Source: CAWGET01 sp963821715
GTDB lineage: Bacteria > Bacteroidota > Ignavibacteria > Ignavibacteriales > Melioribacteraceae
Assembly: GCA_963821715.1 (NCBI GenBank)
Contig: CAWGET010000001.1
Span: 540,235 to 604,234 of the forward strand
Length of the DNA: 64,000 nt
Reading direction: 5' to 3'
In this document: in pieces, positions 39,142 through 49,427 of the stretch
Layout: each line of letters begins with the position of its first letter
Position numbering within the stretch: position 1 is the first letter of the stretch
Translations under genes and position numbers: made by a program
Notes under the pieces: model-generated
Told to the model about the DNA's origin: nothing
Database searches by the model: none
Seen by the model: only the letters and a program-made list of their open reading frames with translations

Positions 39142-40325
39142 ATGAAACTTTTTTTACGAAAAATATATTATTTCCCGCTTCAACCCTGGTTTGTGAAATT
39201 AGTATCTTATTTTATTTTCTCCAACGTTAAAGATGAAAAAGATCTTGATCCTAGTGAAGCAAAAAATATTCTTATTGTAAAGATTGATGAGATCGGAGAT
39301 TTTGTTCTTGTCAACTCCTTTCCTTAGAGAACTTAGAAATAATTTCCTCAATTCAAAAATAACTTTATTGGTGAAGGAAGAAGTTTTTAATCTCGCCGAA
39401 ATTATGTCCATACTTAGATAAGGTAATTTCAATAAACCTAAAAATGAATAAATTCTTCAGATCATTTCAGCAATACTATCAGGATTACTTTAAAATCGGC
39501 AGACATTATCTTTGGAATGAGAATTTCGATCTCTGTATAATTCCCCGTTGGGACGGCGATGATTATTACAGCGCTTTTTTTGCAATATTAAGCCAAGCAA
39601 AATATATTGTTGGTTACAATCAAAAAAATGGAACTGAAAAACTTATAAATCTGAATTTGAAAAAAGAAAAGATTCAACACGAAGTTGAACAGAATTTAGA
39701 TATTCTTCGCGCATTAAATGCAAAAATAAATAGTAAAGAATTAGAAATATGGCTTTCGAAAGAAGATGAGGAGTATGCAAAACGGGAACTGGAAAGTTGT
39801 GAAAATAAAACTTTAATCGGACTGGCTCCCGGCGCTTCTGAGGCCAAAAGAATATATCCTACTTATTCTCTTATTTTACTAATCAAAACCATCAAAGATA
39901 ATTTTGGTGATAAAATAGTTTTTCTCATACTGGGTGCTGACGAGGATAAAAAATTTGCTGAAAAAATTAATCAAAGTATAAACGAGGGAATAATTGATTT
40001 CACCGGTAAAACTACACTTCGTCAAGCTGCGGCATTAATTAAATCATGTAAAATATTTATTGGTAATGATTCCGGATTAATTCATTTAGCTTCGGCAGTT
40101 AAAATTCCGGTTATTTCTATCCATTGTCATCCAAAAAAAGGTTCCGAGTTATCTGGTAATTCGCCGATAAGATTCGGGCCCTGGAATGAAGATAGAACCA
40201 TCTTACAACCGGAAAATCCAGTTTATCCTTGTGTAGAATATTGTGAATCTGAAAATGCCCATTGTATTACAGAAATTCCTGTGGACCGTATTTATCAAGC
40301 TGCGAAAAAATGGTTGGTAAACTAA
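39142..40325 (+). pseudogene. GT9 heptosyltransferase-like glycosyltransferase, two frameshifts
   Basis: Three frames make one GT9 protein of about 393 residues. The first piece ends in ILIVKIDEIGDFVLVNSF, the classic GT9 N-terminus. After an extra T near 39320 the second continues FLRELRNNFLNSKITLLV. After an extra base near 39404 the third continues CPYLDKVISINLK and runs to 40325 with APGASEAKRIYP, FTGKTTLRQAAALI and FIGNDSGLIHLASA. GT9 enzymes add heptose or related sugars to LPS core. All conserved parts are present apart from the frame. Confidence 0.83.
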
Positions 40326-40326
40326 T

Positions 40327-41811
40327 ATGCTGTTTAAAAATAAATTCTGGATAAAACCAACCAACGAAGGAAATCTATTTCTTAAAATATTTTTCTTCAG
40401 CATACTTTTGATGTTTGTAATTTTAGGATATCTGACTACAAATAATCTAATTGTTGCATTAATTATGATAGGATCTTTCCTATCGATTTGGCTGGCCTAT
40501 TATTATCCTATTTTGACGATAGTTTTACTGATCCTCTTTGGACAAATAATTCAGTTTGAACTTATTGAGTTTTTAGCGAATTTTGATGCCCTTCCGTTGG
40601 GAGGTTTAAGTTTACGTTTCTCCGATCCAATTATATTTGGAATAGTTGTTGCAATTGTATTAAAAATTATAAAAGTAGATCCCGTTCTAAAGAGAATTGT
40701 TCTTGGGAAAGGTAAATATTTTACAATCTTTTTATTTTTCGTATTGTTTCAGGTTATCAGAAATTATAGTATTTACGGAAGTTATTCATTCGGAGAGTTT
40801 AGAACTTATTATCAAGGATTTTTAATAATCCCTTATGTAGCGATGAGCATAAATAGTTCCAAGATGCGCAAACGCCTCTTTGTAATCTTGGTAATTTTGG
40901 CTTTGAGCCAAATTATAACAGCTTTTATCAAAGGAGCCTTCATTCAAAACTTTTCTTTGGATACGTATGAAAAATGGCTTTCTTCTTTTGGTTCTCTCGC
41001 TCTCCTGTATGGTTTATTTGGGTTATATCTCTATCGAAAATATAAAGATGCGAAACTGCAAAAGATTTCCACATTTGTAATCATTTTTTCAGGAATAATA
41101 ATTCTAATCATAGCCAGTAACCGCTCCGTCTGGCTGGCAGGTATAGTGGCATTTCTTTTTCTGATTATCACAAAAGAAATAAAGGTAAAACATCATGTTG
41201 CATTGTTCTTTATCTCCATTTTTGTTTTTCTTATTGTTACACAAGTATTTACTTCGGAAGGATATGATTTTTATAATTTTTTTACTCAGAGATTTTATGC
41301 TTTTACTGATTTTAAAAAAGATCCGACAGCCGCTTGGAGGTATTATGTTTGGATGTCGATGATAGAGAATATTGCCGCACAACCTTTTTGGGGCTATGGT
41401 TTAGGCGGTAATTTTAATTTTTTTATTCCGGAATTTGCAAGTTTTTTTGGAAATTCCCCGCATAATTTTTATCTCGCTATGATGTATGAATTGGGATTTA
41501 TAGGCTTGTCTTTATTCTTTTTATTTTTGATAAATTTTGTTTTAGATTTGAAGGGACTTAGATTCTTAAATATTACCGATCATATTATAAGGCTCAATTC
41601 ATATATTGTGATAGTTTCCTTACTCAGCTATTGGATTGCTTATTCCACAGAAAAAGATTTTTTTACATGGGCTTTTTTAGGTTTGGGATTTTCGATCATT
41701 ATTAATACTTCCTCCGGATATATTAATAGGAATAAACAAATACAAAATCCTACATCTCGCATAGAACAGAATCAATTAGAAATGAAACCTAATAATAGAA
41801 TAGTGACATGA
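40327..41811 (+). CDS. O-antigen ligase/polymerase-like membrane protein (Wzy_C)
   Basis: A 494-residue protein with 11 or more membrane helices. A large periplasmic loop before the last helices has WGYGLGGNFNFF and SPHNFYLAMMYELGFIGL, the Wzy_C signature with its essential His. It either ligates O-antigen to lipid A-core (WaaL) or polymerises repeat units (Wzy); sequence alone does not decide. It overlaps the next glycosyltransferase by four bases. Confidence 0.82.
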   Translation: MLFKNKFWIKPTNEGNLFLKIFFFSILLMFVILGYLTTNNLIVALIMIGSFLSIWLAYYYPILTIVLLILFGQIIQFELIEFLANFDALPLGGLSLRFSDPIIFGIVVAIVLKIIKVDPVLKRIVLGKGKYFTIFLFFVLFQVIRNYSIYGSYSFGEFRTYYQGFLIIPYVAMSINSSKMRKRLFVILVILALSQIITAFIKGAFIQNFSLDTYEKWLSSFGSLALLYGLFGLYLYRKYKDAKLQKISTFVIIFSGIIILIIASNRSVWLAGIVAFLFLIITKEIKVKHHVALFFISIFVFLIVTQVFTSEGYDFYNFFTQRFYAFTDFKKDPTAAWRYYVWMSMIENIAAQPFWGYGLGGNFNFFIPEFASFFGNSPHNFYLAMMYELGFIGLSLFFLFLINFVLDLKGLRFLNITDHIIRLNSYIVIVSLLSYWIAYSTEKDFFTWAFLGLGFSIIINTSSGYINRNKQIQNPTSRIEQNQLEMKPNNRIVT

Positions 41812-42623
41812 AAAATAAAGATCCTAGAATATCGATTGTCACGGCTTCGCTAAATTCGGGGAAATTTATTGAAGATTCTATTAAAAGTATTTTACACCAG
41901 AATTACGAAAATTTCGAACATATAATAATAGATGGCGGTTCCACAGACGGAACAATTGAGGTTCTGAAAAAATATCCTCATTTAAAATGGATTTCCGAAC
42001 CGGATAAAGGACAGAGCGACGCTTTAAACAAGGGATTTAAAATTGCGGATGGTGATATAATAGGATGGCTGAATGCTGATGAATATTATCTGCCTGAAAC
42101 CTTCAATACGGTCTCAAAAGAATTTGAACATTTTACGCCTGATATAGTGTATGGTGAAATTTATTATGCAGATCCTGAAATGAACTTAATCAGAAGAAAA
42201 TATGATCACCCATTTGATGAAAGAACATTTTTATTCACAGACTGTATTATATCTACAGCGGCAACTTTTTTTTCTAAAAGGATTTTCGATGAAAATAATT
42301 TTCTGGATATAAATTATAAAGCTTCTATGGATTATGACTTTTTCTGTGGCTTAGTCGTAAGAAATTATAAATTCCATTTCATTTCTCAGCCTTTAAGTGT
42401 ATTTAGATTAACGGGCGAAAATTACGGCGGAAAATATAAAGAATTCTGGAGGACAGAAATAAGGCAGACAAAAGAAAAATATACTGATATTCCATTAAAG
42501 GGGACAATTTTTTTTAATCCGATAGCTTACCTATTCAAATACTATTACTCAATAAAAAGATTGTTTTTAAAGGTGAATTATTATGGAATTTCTGTAATAA
42601 TCCGCTCGAGATTAAAGCCTTAG
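41808..42623 (+). CDS. Glycosyltransferase family 2
   Basis: A 271-residue GT-A enzyme with ISIVTASLNSGKFI, the nucleotide-binding IIIDGGSTDGT and the WLNADE metal site near residue 89. The pattern SEPDKGQSDALNKGF is typical of WcaA/WbbD-like members in O-antigen loci. Start overlaps the upstream stop (ATGA). Specificity unknown. Confidence 0.87.
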   Translation: MKNKDPRISIVTASLNSGKFIEDSIKSILHQNYENFEHIIIDGGSTDGTIEVLKKYPHLKWISEPDKGQSDALNKGFKIADGDIIGWLNADEYYLPETFNTVSKEFEHFTPDIVYGEIYYADPEMNLIRRKYDHPFDERTFLFTDCIISTAATFFSKRIFDENNFLDINYKASMDYDFFCGLVVRNYKFHFISQPLSVFRLTGENYGGKYKEFWRTEIRQTKEKYTDIPLKGTIFFNPIAYLFKYYYSIKRLFLKVNYYGISVIIRSRLKP

Positions 42624-42625
42624 AT

Positions 42626-43807
42626 ATGAAACGAGCAAAAGATATATTCTTTTTTACAAATATTCCTGCACCCTATAATATTCTATTTTATGAAAAGTTA
42701 TCCAAAAAATTAAATGGAAGGATTAAATATTTTTTTGACGCTGCAAAAGAACCTAACAGAAAATGGGATGTAAACTCTGAACAATACAATTTTGTATTTG
42801 AATTTAAGAATAGTGTCAATTTCAAAATAAATTCACAAGTAAATAACAATACCCGGTTAGATAGAATTATTTATTTGCCTTTTTGGATATTTAAAGAAAT
42901 ACTAATAAGCAGACCCAAAATAATTATTTCATCTGAGTTTGGATTACGTACCATATTCTCATGGTTAGCAGGTTCCTTTATAAGGGCGAGAGTTTATGTG
43001 GTGTCCGATGTTACTCCTCATTCAGAAAGGAAAATTTCTTTTCTCCAAAAGGTAACACGAAAATTGTTAGCAAGGAGATTGACTGGAGGAATTGCTAAAA
43101 GTAAAAAAGCTATGGAATATCTGTCAAGCTTAGGGTTTCTAAAAAATAAACTTACTGTAAGTCCATATGCGGTGGATAATGCTTTTTACAATAATGAAAC
43201 TCAAAAATTTAATAGACTGGAGCTTCGTTCAGAATTTGGTTTTGCAGCTGATGATTTGATTTTGTTATACTCTGGGCAATTCATTCATCGGAAGGGAATT
43301 GACCTGTTAATAAATAATGTTTCGTTGTTCAACAAATTTTCCGATAAAAGGATAAAAGTAATTTTATCGGGCGGATCAGGTGCTGAATTAAAAAAAATAA
43401 CTCCTGAATTTAATTCTAATACTTTTGTTAATGTAGGTTTTTTAGATCGGGAAAAAATGATAGAATATTTCACACTTGCCGAATTTTTAATCTTGCCAAC
43501 GAGATTAGATACCTGGGGGATTGTAGTTAACGAATCTCTGGCAAGCGGATGCCCGGTACTTTTATCCAAATATTCCGGCGCCGCAGATGAATTGATTCAG
43601 AATAATAAAAACGGCTTTGTTTTTGATCCATTGGATAATCAGGAATTTCAATCCATACTTAATAAAGCAGTTGATTCAACTATTTATTATGCAAAAGAGC
43701 GAGAAAAAATAATCAACTCAGTCTTACCATTTAATTATGAAAAAGCCGCGGATGTTGTGAGAAATTTTCTGAATACAGAATCATCAATTAATTCCGAAGA
43801 AAAATAA
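42626..43807 (+). CDS. Glycosyltransferase family 4
   Basis: A 393-residue GT-B enzyme. The start IFFFTNIPAPYNILFYEKL is typical of GT4 members acting on glycans. LLYSGQFIHRKGIDLLI and ILPTRLDTWGIVVNESLASGCPVL form the donor-binding half with the EX7E-like pair. Donor and acceptor unknown. Shares one base with the next start codon. Confidence 0.86.
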   Translation: MKRAKDIFFFTNIPAPYNILFYEKLSKKLNGRIKYFFDAAKEPNRKWDVNSEQYNFVFEFKNSVNFKINSQVNNNTRLDRIIYLPFWIFKEILISRPKIIISSEFGLRTIFSWLAGSFIRARVYVVSDVTPHSERKISFLQKVTRKLLARRLTGGIAKSKKAMEYLSSLGFLKNKLTVSPYAVDNAFYNNETQKFNRLELRSEFGFAADDLILLYSGQFIHRKGIDLLINNVSLFNKFSDKRIKVILSGGSGAELKKITPEFNSNTFVNVGFLDREKMIEYFTLAEFLILPTRLDTWGIVVNESLASGCPVLLSKYSGAADELIQNNKNGFVFDPLDNQEFQSILNKAVDSTIYYAKEREKIINSVLPFNYEKAADVVRNFLNTESSINSEEK

Positions 43808-45030
43808 TGCGCAAAATTCTTCTTTCTGCATTCAATTGTCATCCAAACCGCGGGAGCGAACCCGGTGTTGGCTGGAATTGGCTAAAGGAATTATCAAAAA
43901 AAAATGAAATATGGCTCTTATACTATGACGGTGAAGGGCAGAAAGAAGCCGTTATGGAAGCTGTATTTCTTCTGCCTCAAAAAGATAATATTCATCTTCT
44001 TCCTATCTCTGTACCAAAATTTTTCCAAAATAATTTTTATTATGTACATTACGAAGTTTGGCAGAAAAAAGCCTATTCATTCGTTAAAGATCTTATTAAA
44101 AACCAACATTTCGATTTGATTCATCATGTTACTATTGCCGCTTGGTGGAATTGCGGATATTTATGGAAATTAAATATTCCGTTTATCTTTGGTCCTATTT
44201 CCGGATTTCAAATGATACCGTCAAGCTCTATTGGGTTTCTACGGTTTCCGGATATTATGAAAGAAATGCTGAGAAATTTTTTAGTAGTTATTGGCAGAGA
44301 ATTACATCCAAATTTTAAGAGGGCAATAGGGAAAGCGAAAGTTATTTTCTGCGCTAATGAAGCCACATATAATTATTTTAGAAAAAAGTTTTCCGGAAAA
44401 GAAATCAGACTTCTGGCTGAGATAGGAGTAGACGAAGCTCTTTGGAAGAAACCTGATAATAAAATAAAAAAAAATTCCGGCTTTACGCTGTTATGGTCCG
44501 GCGCTTTTATTCCTACAAAAAATTTCAGATTATTATTTGAAGCGCTTATAAATTTACCGCGCGATCTGGAATGGAAACTGATTACCTTGGGAGATGGGAA
44601 AAGATGGGAGTTCTGGAAAAAAAAGGTAAACGATTATAAGTTAAATGATCAAGTTGTATTTAAAGGATTTATAGAATATGATGAGGTTACAAATTATTAT
44701 GAAGAGGCTGATGTTTTTGTTTTCCCAAGTTTGCGCGAAGCGTCAGGGACGGTACTTTTGGAGGCGATGGCAGCTGGATTACCGTCAATAGTCTTAAATA
44801 TAAATGGAGCAAAAAATTTATTAAATAATGAAAGCGGTATTTTAATAGATGTTGATAATAAGAAAAATATTACCTCAAATTTTAAGAATGCTATAATTGA
44901 ATTATATGAAAATCCCGAATGGAGAACATCACTTGGAAATAATGCTAGAGAACGGGCTTATAAATATTTTAGCTGGCAATCGCGCGGAGATTATATGAAT
45001 GATGTATATGAGGAAATAGTAAATAAATGA
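43807..45030 (+). CDS. Glycosyltransferase family 4
   Basis: A 407-residue GT-B enzyme. It begins with CHPNRGSEPGVGWNWLKEL, a pattern of GT4 proteins in exopolysaccharide loci. The C-terminal domain has LLWSGAFIPTKNFRLLFEAL and VFPSLREASGTVLLEAMAAG. Specificity unknown. It overlaps both neighbours by one to four bases, so it is translationally coupled. Confidence 0.86.
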   Translation: MRKILLSAFNCHPNRGSEPGVGWNWLKELSKKNEIWLLYYDGEGQKEAVMEAVFLLPQKDNIHLLPISVPKFFQNNFYYVHYEVWQKKAYSFVKDLIKNQHFDLIHHVTIAAWWNCGYLWKLNIPFIFGPISGFQMIPSSSIGFLRFPDIMKEMLRNFLVVIGRELHPNFKRAIGKAKVIFCANEATYNYFRKKFSGKEIRLLAEIGVDEALWKKPDNKIKKNSGFTLLWSGAFIPTKNFRLLFEALINLPRDLEWKLITLGDGKRWEFWKKKVNDYKLNDQVVFKGFIEYDEVTNYYEEADVFVFPSLREASGTVLLEAMAAGLPSIVLNINGAKNLLNNESGILIDVDNKKNITSNFKNAIIELYENPEWRTSLGNNARERAYKYFSWQSRGDYMNDVYEEIVNK

Positions 45031-45632
45031 AACTTATTCATCTCGGATGTTTAGATCAACCTCATAAGGATTGGGAAAATTTTGATATTACTCCTCATAT
45101 ATTTATATCAAAAGTTCCTTTCCTTGCATCGCTGCTCCATTCAGTAAATCTTATAGATTCAGAAAGATATAGTGATCATAAAAATGGCGTCTTTAAAAAT
45201 GTTAAATACCTGAATTTGGCAAAAAAATTACTATGGAAATCAAATTCGGTCGACGCTTTTTTCTCATCGCATGTTTTTGAACATCTTTACTACTGGGATT
45301 TAAAGAATTTATTAAAAGAAATTTATAGATGTCTTAAACCAAAAGGCTATATCCGAACTATATTGCCGGATTTAGATTACCTTATTTCTAATTATGATCA
45401 GCATAACCCAAATTTTTTTCTTTCCGGTTTATTCGAAAATACGGGATCAAAAAGCAGCAGAAATACTCACAAATGGATGTATAATAAATATTCGTTCAAA
45501 AACGAATTAATAGAAGCCGGATTTGAAGAAAATAAAATAATTTTTTCTGAATATAAGCGCACAGCTTTTGCGCCGTTTCTTGATTTAGACAACAGAAAAG
45601 AAAACAGTTTTTTTATTGAAGCCCAAAAATAA
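45027..45632 (+). CDS. SAM-dependent methyltransferase-like protein
   Basis: A 201-residue protein that lacks a perfect motif I (it starts MKLIHLGCLDQPHKDWENFD). It has the later Methyltransf_11-type elements FFSSHVFEHLYYWDLKNLL and EIYRCLKPKGYIRTILPDL. Such short enzymes are common among glycosyltransferases and may modify a sugar end. Start overlaps the upstream stop by four bases. Confidence 0.75.
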   Translation: MKLIHLGCLDQPHKDWENFDITPHIFISKVPFLASLLHSVNLIDSERYSDHKNGVFKNVKYLNLAKKLLWKSNSVDAFFSSHVFEHLYYWDLKNLLKEIYRCLKPKGYIRTILPDLDYLISNYDQHNPNFFLSGLFENTGSKSSRNTHKWMYNKYSFKNELIEAGFEENKIIFSEYKRTAFAPFLDLDNRKENSFFIEAQK

Positions 45633-45640
45633 TTACAAAC

Positions 45641-46823
45641 GTGAAAATTCTTCAAGTCCATAACTATTATAAATATTCCGGCGGGGAAGACATTGCCGTC
45701 AAAAATGAATATGATCTTCTCGGTTCTGGAAATCATAAAGTAGTACAATATTTAAAATCGAATAAGGAGATCGAGAATTTTACTTTTCCACAAAAAGCGT
45801 CTCTTTTCTTCGATACATATTATTCAAATGATTCCTACAAAAAAATTTTAGCTTTAATAGAAAAAGAAAAACCCGATATTTGTCACGTTCATAATTTTGT
45901 TCCTCTTATTTCTCCCGCAGTATATTTTGCCTGCAAAGATAAAAATATTCCGGTAATTCAAACTCTTCATAATTATAGATTGATTTGTTCCAATGGTTAC
46001 TTGTTTAGGTCAGGTAAAGTTTGCGAAGAGTGTTTGGGGCATAGTCTATATAACTCAGTAAAATATGGATGTTACAGGAATTCACGATTGCAGACTCTGG
46101 CGCTCGCAAGGATGGTTGAGAAACACAAAAAAATAAATACCTGGCAGGGAAAAATTAATGCTTACATCGCCCCAACTTTCTTTGCAAAAAAGAAATATGT
46201 TCGAAGGTGGATTTCAGGAAGAAAAAATTTTTGTTAAGCCCAATTTTATTGCTGAGGATCCTGGCTATAGTAAATCCCTCGAAGATTATTTTATTTTTTC
46301 AGGAAGGCTGGATGAAATCAAAGGAGTGAAGACTTTACTTTCAGTTTCAAAAGGTATTCAAAAAAAAATAAAAATTTTAATTGCGGGGGAAAGAAATCTT
46401 AAAAATAATCTCATAACAGAGATAGTCTATGACGATTCGAAAATAGAATTTCTAGGCTTTGTGGACCATCGAAAGTTATTTGAGAAAATCAAAAAGTCAA
46501 TTGCGGTTATTGTTCCGTCACTCGGTTATGAAACTTTTAGTTTGTCAATTATCGAAGCCTTCGCATGCGGTAAACCTGTAATTGCAAGTAATCACGGGGC
46601 GATGGCGGAATTAATTGAAGATGGCAAAACAGGATTGCTTTTTGAGCCGGGAAATGAAATAGATTTAGCCGAAAAAATCAATTGGGCATATTCTCATAAA
46701 AAGGAAATGATGGAAATGGGGAAAAATGCAAGGAAGGAATATGAAGAGAAATACACCGCCGAAAAAAATTATCAACTATTAATGAATATTTATAAAGAAG
46801 TTATTTCAAATTATAAATCATAA
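45641..46823 (+). pseudogene. Glycosyltransferase family 4, one frameshift
   Basis: Two overlapping frames make one protein of about 393 residues. The N-terminal part starts at a GTG (KILQVHNYYKYSGGEDIAVK) and includes ICHVHNFVPLISPAVYF. The frame shifts by one extra base between about 46188 and 46205, just before EGGFQEEKIFVKPNF. The C-terminal part has FIFSGRLDEIKGVKTL and the EX7E region IIEAFACGKPVIASNHGAMAE. It is a paralogue of the gene at 47857, which is broken in the same general region. Confidence 0.83.
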
Positions 46824-46921
46824 AAAATCCTACCATTCTTATCATTTCTGTTCTCTCCATTCCTCAATTGATTATTGTTTTAATTTTTTAGAACTTTGTT
46901 CATTATGAAAGATGCGAAAAG

Positions 46922-47353
46922 ATGAAATTAGAAAAGAATGAAATAAGAAGATTAGTAAAAGATTATCTTCAAAATCAAAATGAAATTATCTTTGCATACA
47001 TTTTTGGCTCTTTTGTAAACGCTGATGATTACAGGGATATTGACATCGCAGTTTATATTGATTCGCCCGATTCGGCAAAAGACTTTGATAAATATCCTTA
47101 TGGTTACGAGAGTAAAATTTTAGGAGAGTTAACCGCTCTTCTCCATTCCGATAAAATAGATTTAGTCCTTTTGAACAAGTCTCCGCTATTAATAACTCAT
47201 CGAATTATTAACCGGGGAGAACTTCTCTTCGATAAGGAAAAATACATGAGAATAGAATTCGAAAATTTTATTAGAAAACAATTTATAGATAATGAATATT
47301 TTCGCAAAATAAGAACGTATTACCTAAAAAAGAAAATTGGAGAAAATGCCTGA
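46922..47353 (+). CDS. MntA-like nucleotidyltransferase, antitoxin of an MntA/HepT-type pair
   Basis: A 143-residue minimal nucleotidyltransferase. The active-site motif is IFGSFVNADDYRDIDIAV, giving the GSx10DxD pattern. In characterised type VII systems, MntA adds AMP residues to the HepT toxin and silences it. The gene overlaps the HEPN gene by eight bases. The pair interrupts the run of glycosyltransferases and lies between two related GT4 genes. Confidence 0.85.
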   Translation: MKLEKNEIRRLVKDYLQNQNEIIFAYIFGSFVNADDYRDIDIAVYIDSPDSAKDFDKYPYGYESKILGELTALLHSDKIDLVLLNKSPLLITHRIINRGELLFDKEKYMRIEFENFIRKQFIDNEYFRKIRTYYLKKKIGENA

Positions 47354-47765
47354 TCTTGAAAAAATAAAATTTCATTTGATTTCTCTTTCTGAAGCGTTGA
47401 ACAATTTAGAAAAACATAAAGGGATTTCGGAAAAAGATATTAAATCAAATTTGGATTTGTTATGGATATTGGAAAGAGGAATCTATCTTTCCATTCAAAA
47501 TTTATTTGATATTTTTGCTCATATAGTTTCAGCCGATTTTAGGATTAAATGGGAATCTTATTCTGATATTGCAGAAATATTGTTTGATGAGAAGATTATT
47601 AATGAAAAAGATAAAGAATTATTGATCCAAATGGCCGGTTATAGAAACAGACTTAGCCACGATTATCTTTCTCTCGATCTAAATATTCTGGAAACAATAA
47701 TGGATTCAGGTCTTTCGGAGATTAAGAATTTTCAAGTCGTTATATTAAATTATTGCGACTTATGA
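47346..47765 (+). CDS. HepT-like HEPN-domain toxin
   Basis: About 139 residues, all helical, with the HEPN ribonuclease motif RNRLSHDY (Rx4HxY) near residue 108. The ATG at 47346 is chosen because GGAG precedes it and it overlaps the antitoxin stop; a TTG at 47337 is less likely. HepT toxins are RNases neutralised by AMPylation at the Tyr of this motif, which is present here. Confidence 0.85.
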   Translation: MPDLEKIKFHLISLSEALNNLEKHKGISEKDIKSNLDLLWILERGIYLSIQNLFDIFAHIVSADFRIKWESYSDIAEILFDEKIINEKDKELLIQMAGYRNRLSHDYLSLDLNILETIMDSGLSEIKNFQVVILNYCDL

Positions 47766-47856
47766 AGAATGTCATTCAAGCATCACAACAGCCTCTGAAC
47801 CGCGAATGAAATTAGCGCAACAATTTTTCAGTCTTTCGTAATAATATTGCCTTGCT

Positions 47857-49015
47857 ATGAAAATCCTTCAAGTCCATAATTTATATCAATTCAGAGGAGG
47901 AGAGGATTTCGCCGTTCAAAACGAAAAAGAGCTTCTGACTCAGAATGGAGTTGAAGTTGTTCAATATTTAAGAGACAGCCGTGAGATTGACGATTTATCT
48001 TTTTGGGAAAAAATTGAATCCGCCAAAAACATTTTTTATTCTGAAAAAACTTATTATGAAGTTGAAGAGATTATAAAAAAAGAAAATCCCGATGTTTGCC
48101 ATATCCACAACTGGATTCCTTTGATTTCTCCATCTGTATTGCAAATTTGCAAAAACCACAAAATTCCAATAGTTCAAACTCTTCATAATTACAGGTATCT
48201 CTGCCCAAAGATCAATTATTACAGAGACGGACACATTTGTCAGGATTGCACGAATGGCAGCAATTATTTTCCTGCGATAAAACATAAATGCTATCGCAAT
48301 TCATTCACTCAGTCATACCTTTTGTCCAAGTTATTGACAAATAATATGGATAAAATTAAAAATGACGTAAGTTTTTTCATTTGTCCCTCAAATTTTGTAA
48401 AAGAGGAGTATGAAAAAAACGGATTCCCTTCTTCCAAATTAATAATAAAGCCTAATTTTTTAGCGGAAGATCCGGGAGCGGGAGAAGAATTTGAAGACTA
48501 CTTTTTATTTGTCGGCAGATTTGAAGAGACAAAGGGAAGCCGGGTTATTAATTCTGCTTTCGCAAAATTACCTTCAGAAAAACTAATTGTTCTTGGGGAG
48601 AAATTATCTTCGGATGAAAACCCGGAAAATATCGATATTCAAAAATTTTATTTCATCGCGGCAAAAGGTTTACGATTATTACAAAAATGCTTGCGCCGTA
48701 ATATTTCCTTCCGTTACTTTCGAAGTTATGCCGATGACGATCATCGAAGCGTTTGCGTGTGGAAAACCGGTTATCGCTAGCCGGCTTGGAGCAATGGAGG
48801 AGATGATTGAGGACGGAAAAACCGGACTATTATTTGAGCCGGGAAATCCCAACGATCTAAGCGAAAAAATAAATTGGGCGGTTAATCATCCAACTGAAAT
48901 TAGAGATATGAGTAAAAACGCACGTAAAGAATTTTTGAAAAAATATACGTCGGATAATAATTTTAATAGATTAATGGAAATTTATAAATTTGCGAATGAA
49001 AAAAACGAGACTTAA
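47857..49015 (+). pseudogene. Glycosyltransferase family 4, paralogue of the 45.6-kb gene, one frameshift
   Basis: About 385 residues in two frames. The N-terminus KILQVHNLYQFRGGEDFAVQ closely matches the gene at 45641, as does CHIHNWIPLISPSVLQI. A shift by one extra base near 48655-48662 leads into QKVYDYYKNACAVIFPS and the donor-binding IIEAFACGKPVIASRLGAMEE. Two copies of one GT4 flank the MntA/HepT-type pair. The frame error is in the C-terminal half of both paralogues, but not at the same codon. Confidence 0.82.
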
Positions 49016-49042
49016 ATTGTTTAGTAATTTTGGATAGATATT

Positions 49043-49228
49043 ATGAAAGAAATAAAAATAGACGAAGAACTTTCCAAAAGAGCCGAACAAAATTTGACAC
49101 AGGCTATGAATTTAAATTATACGGCGCGGGAAATAAAGAAAGCCGCACTTAAGCATTTTTATCCGCATCTTTCCGACGAAGAGATCGAAAAAAAAGTTAA
49201 AGAAATATTCCTTAATGCAAGAACTTAA
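49043..49228 (+). CDS. Small charged protein of unknown function
   Basis: A 61-residue, Lys/Glu-rich, probably helical protein (KEIKIDEELSKRAEQNL at the start). No clear ribosome binding site is seen before the ATG. No family was recognised. It lies 27 bases after the GT4 gene and 200 before the WlbA-like gene, in the same direction; it may be a real small gene of the locus. Confidence 0.5.
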   Translation: MKEIKIDEELSKRAEQNLTQAMNLNYTAREIKKAALKHFYPHLSDEEIEKKVKEIFLNART

Positions 49229-49427
49229 TTTAATAAAAATTTACGCCGATAGATTAAATCAGAACCAAATCGACCGGGGATAGGTATATTAAAAATCGTT
49301 CTCCGCTAATCAGCGGGATCAGCGTGAAAGCTTTAATAAAAGCAGCAGAATGATAAATAGTGGATAGATAATTGATTAAAGATATCCGAATTAGCGTGTT
49401 CGGAAATTTGAAAAATGAGGTTTAAAA

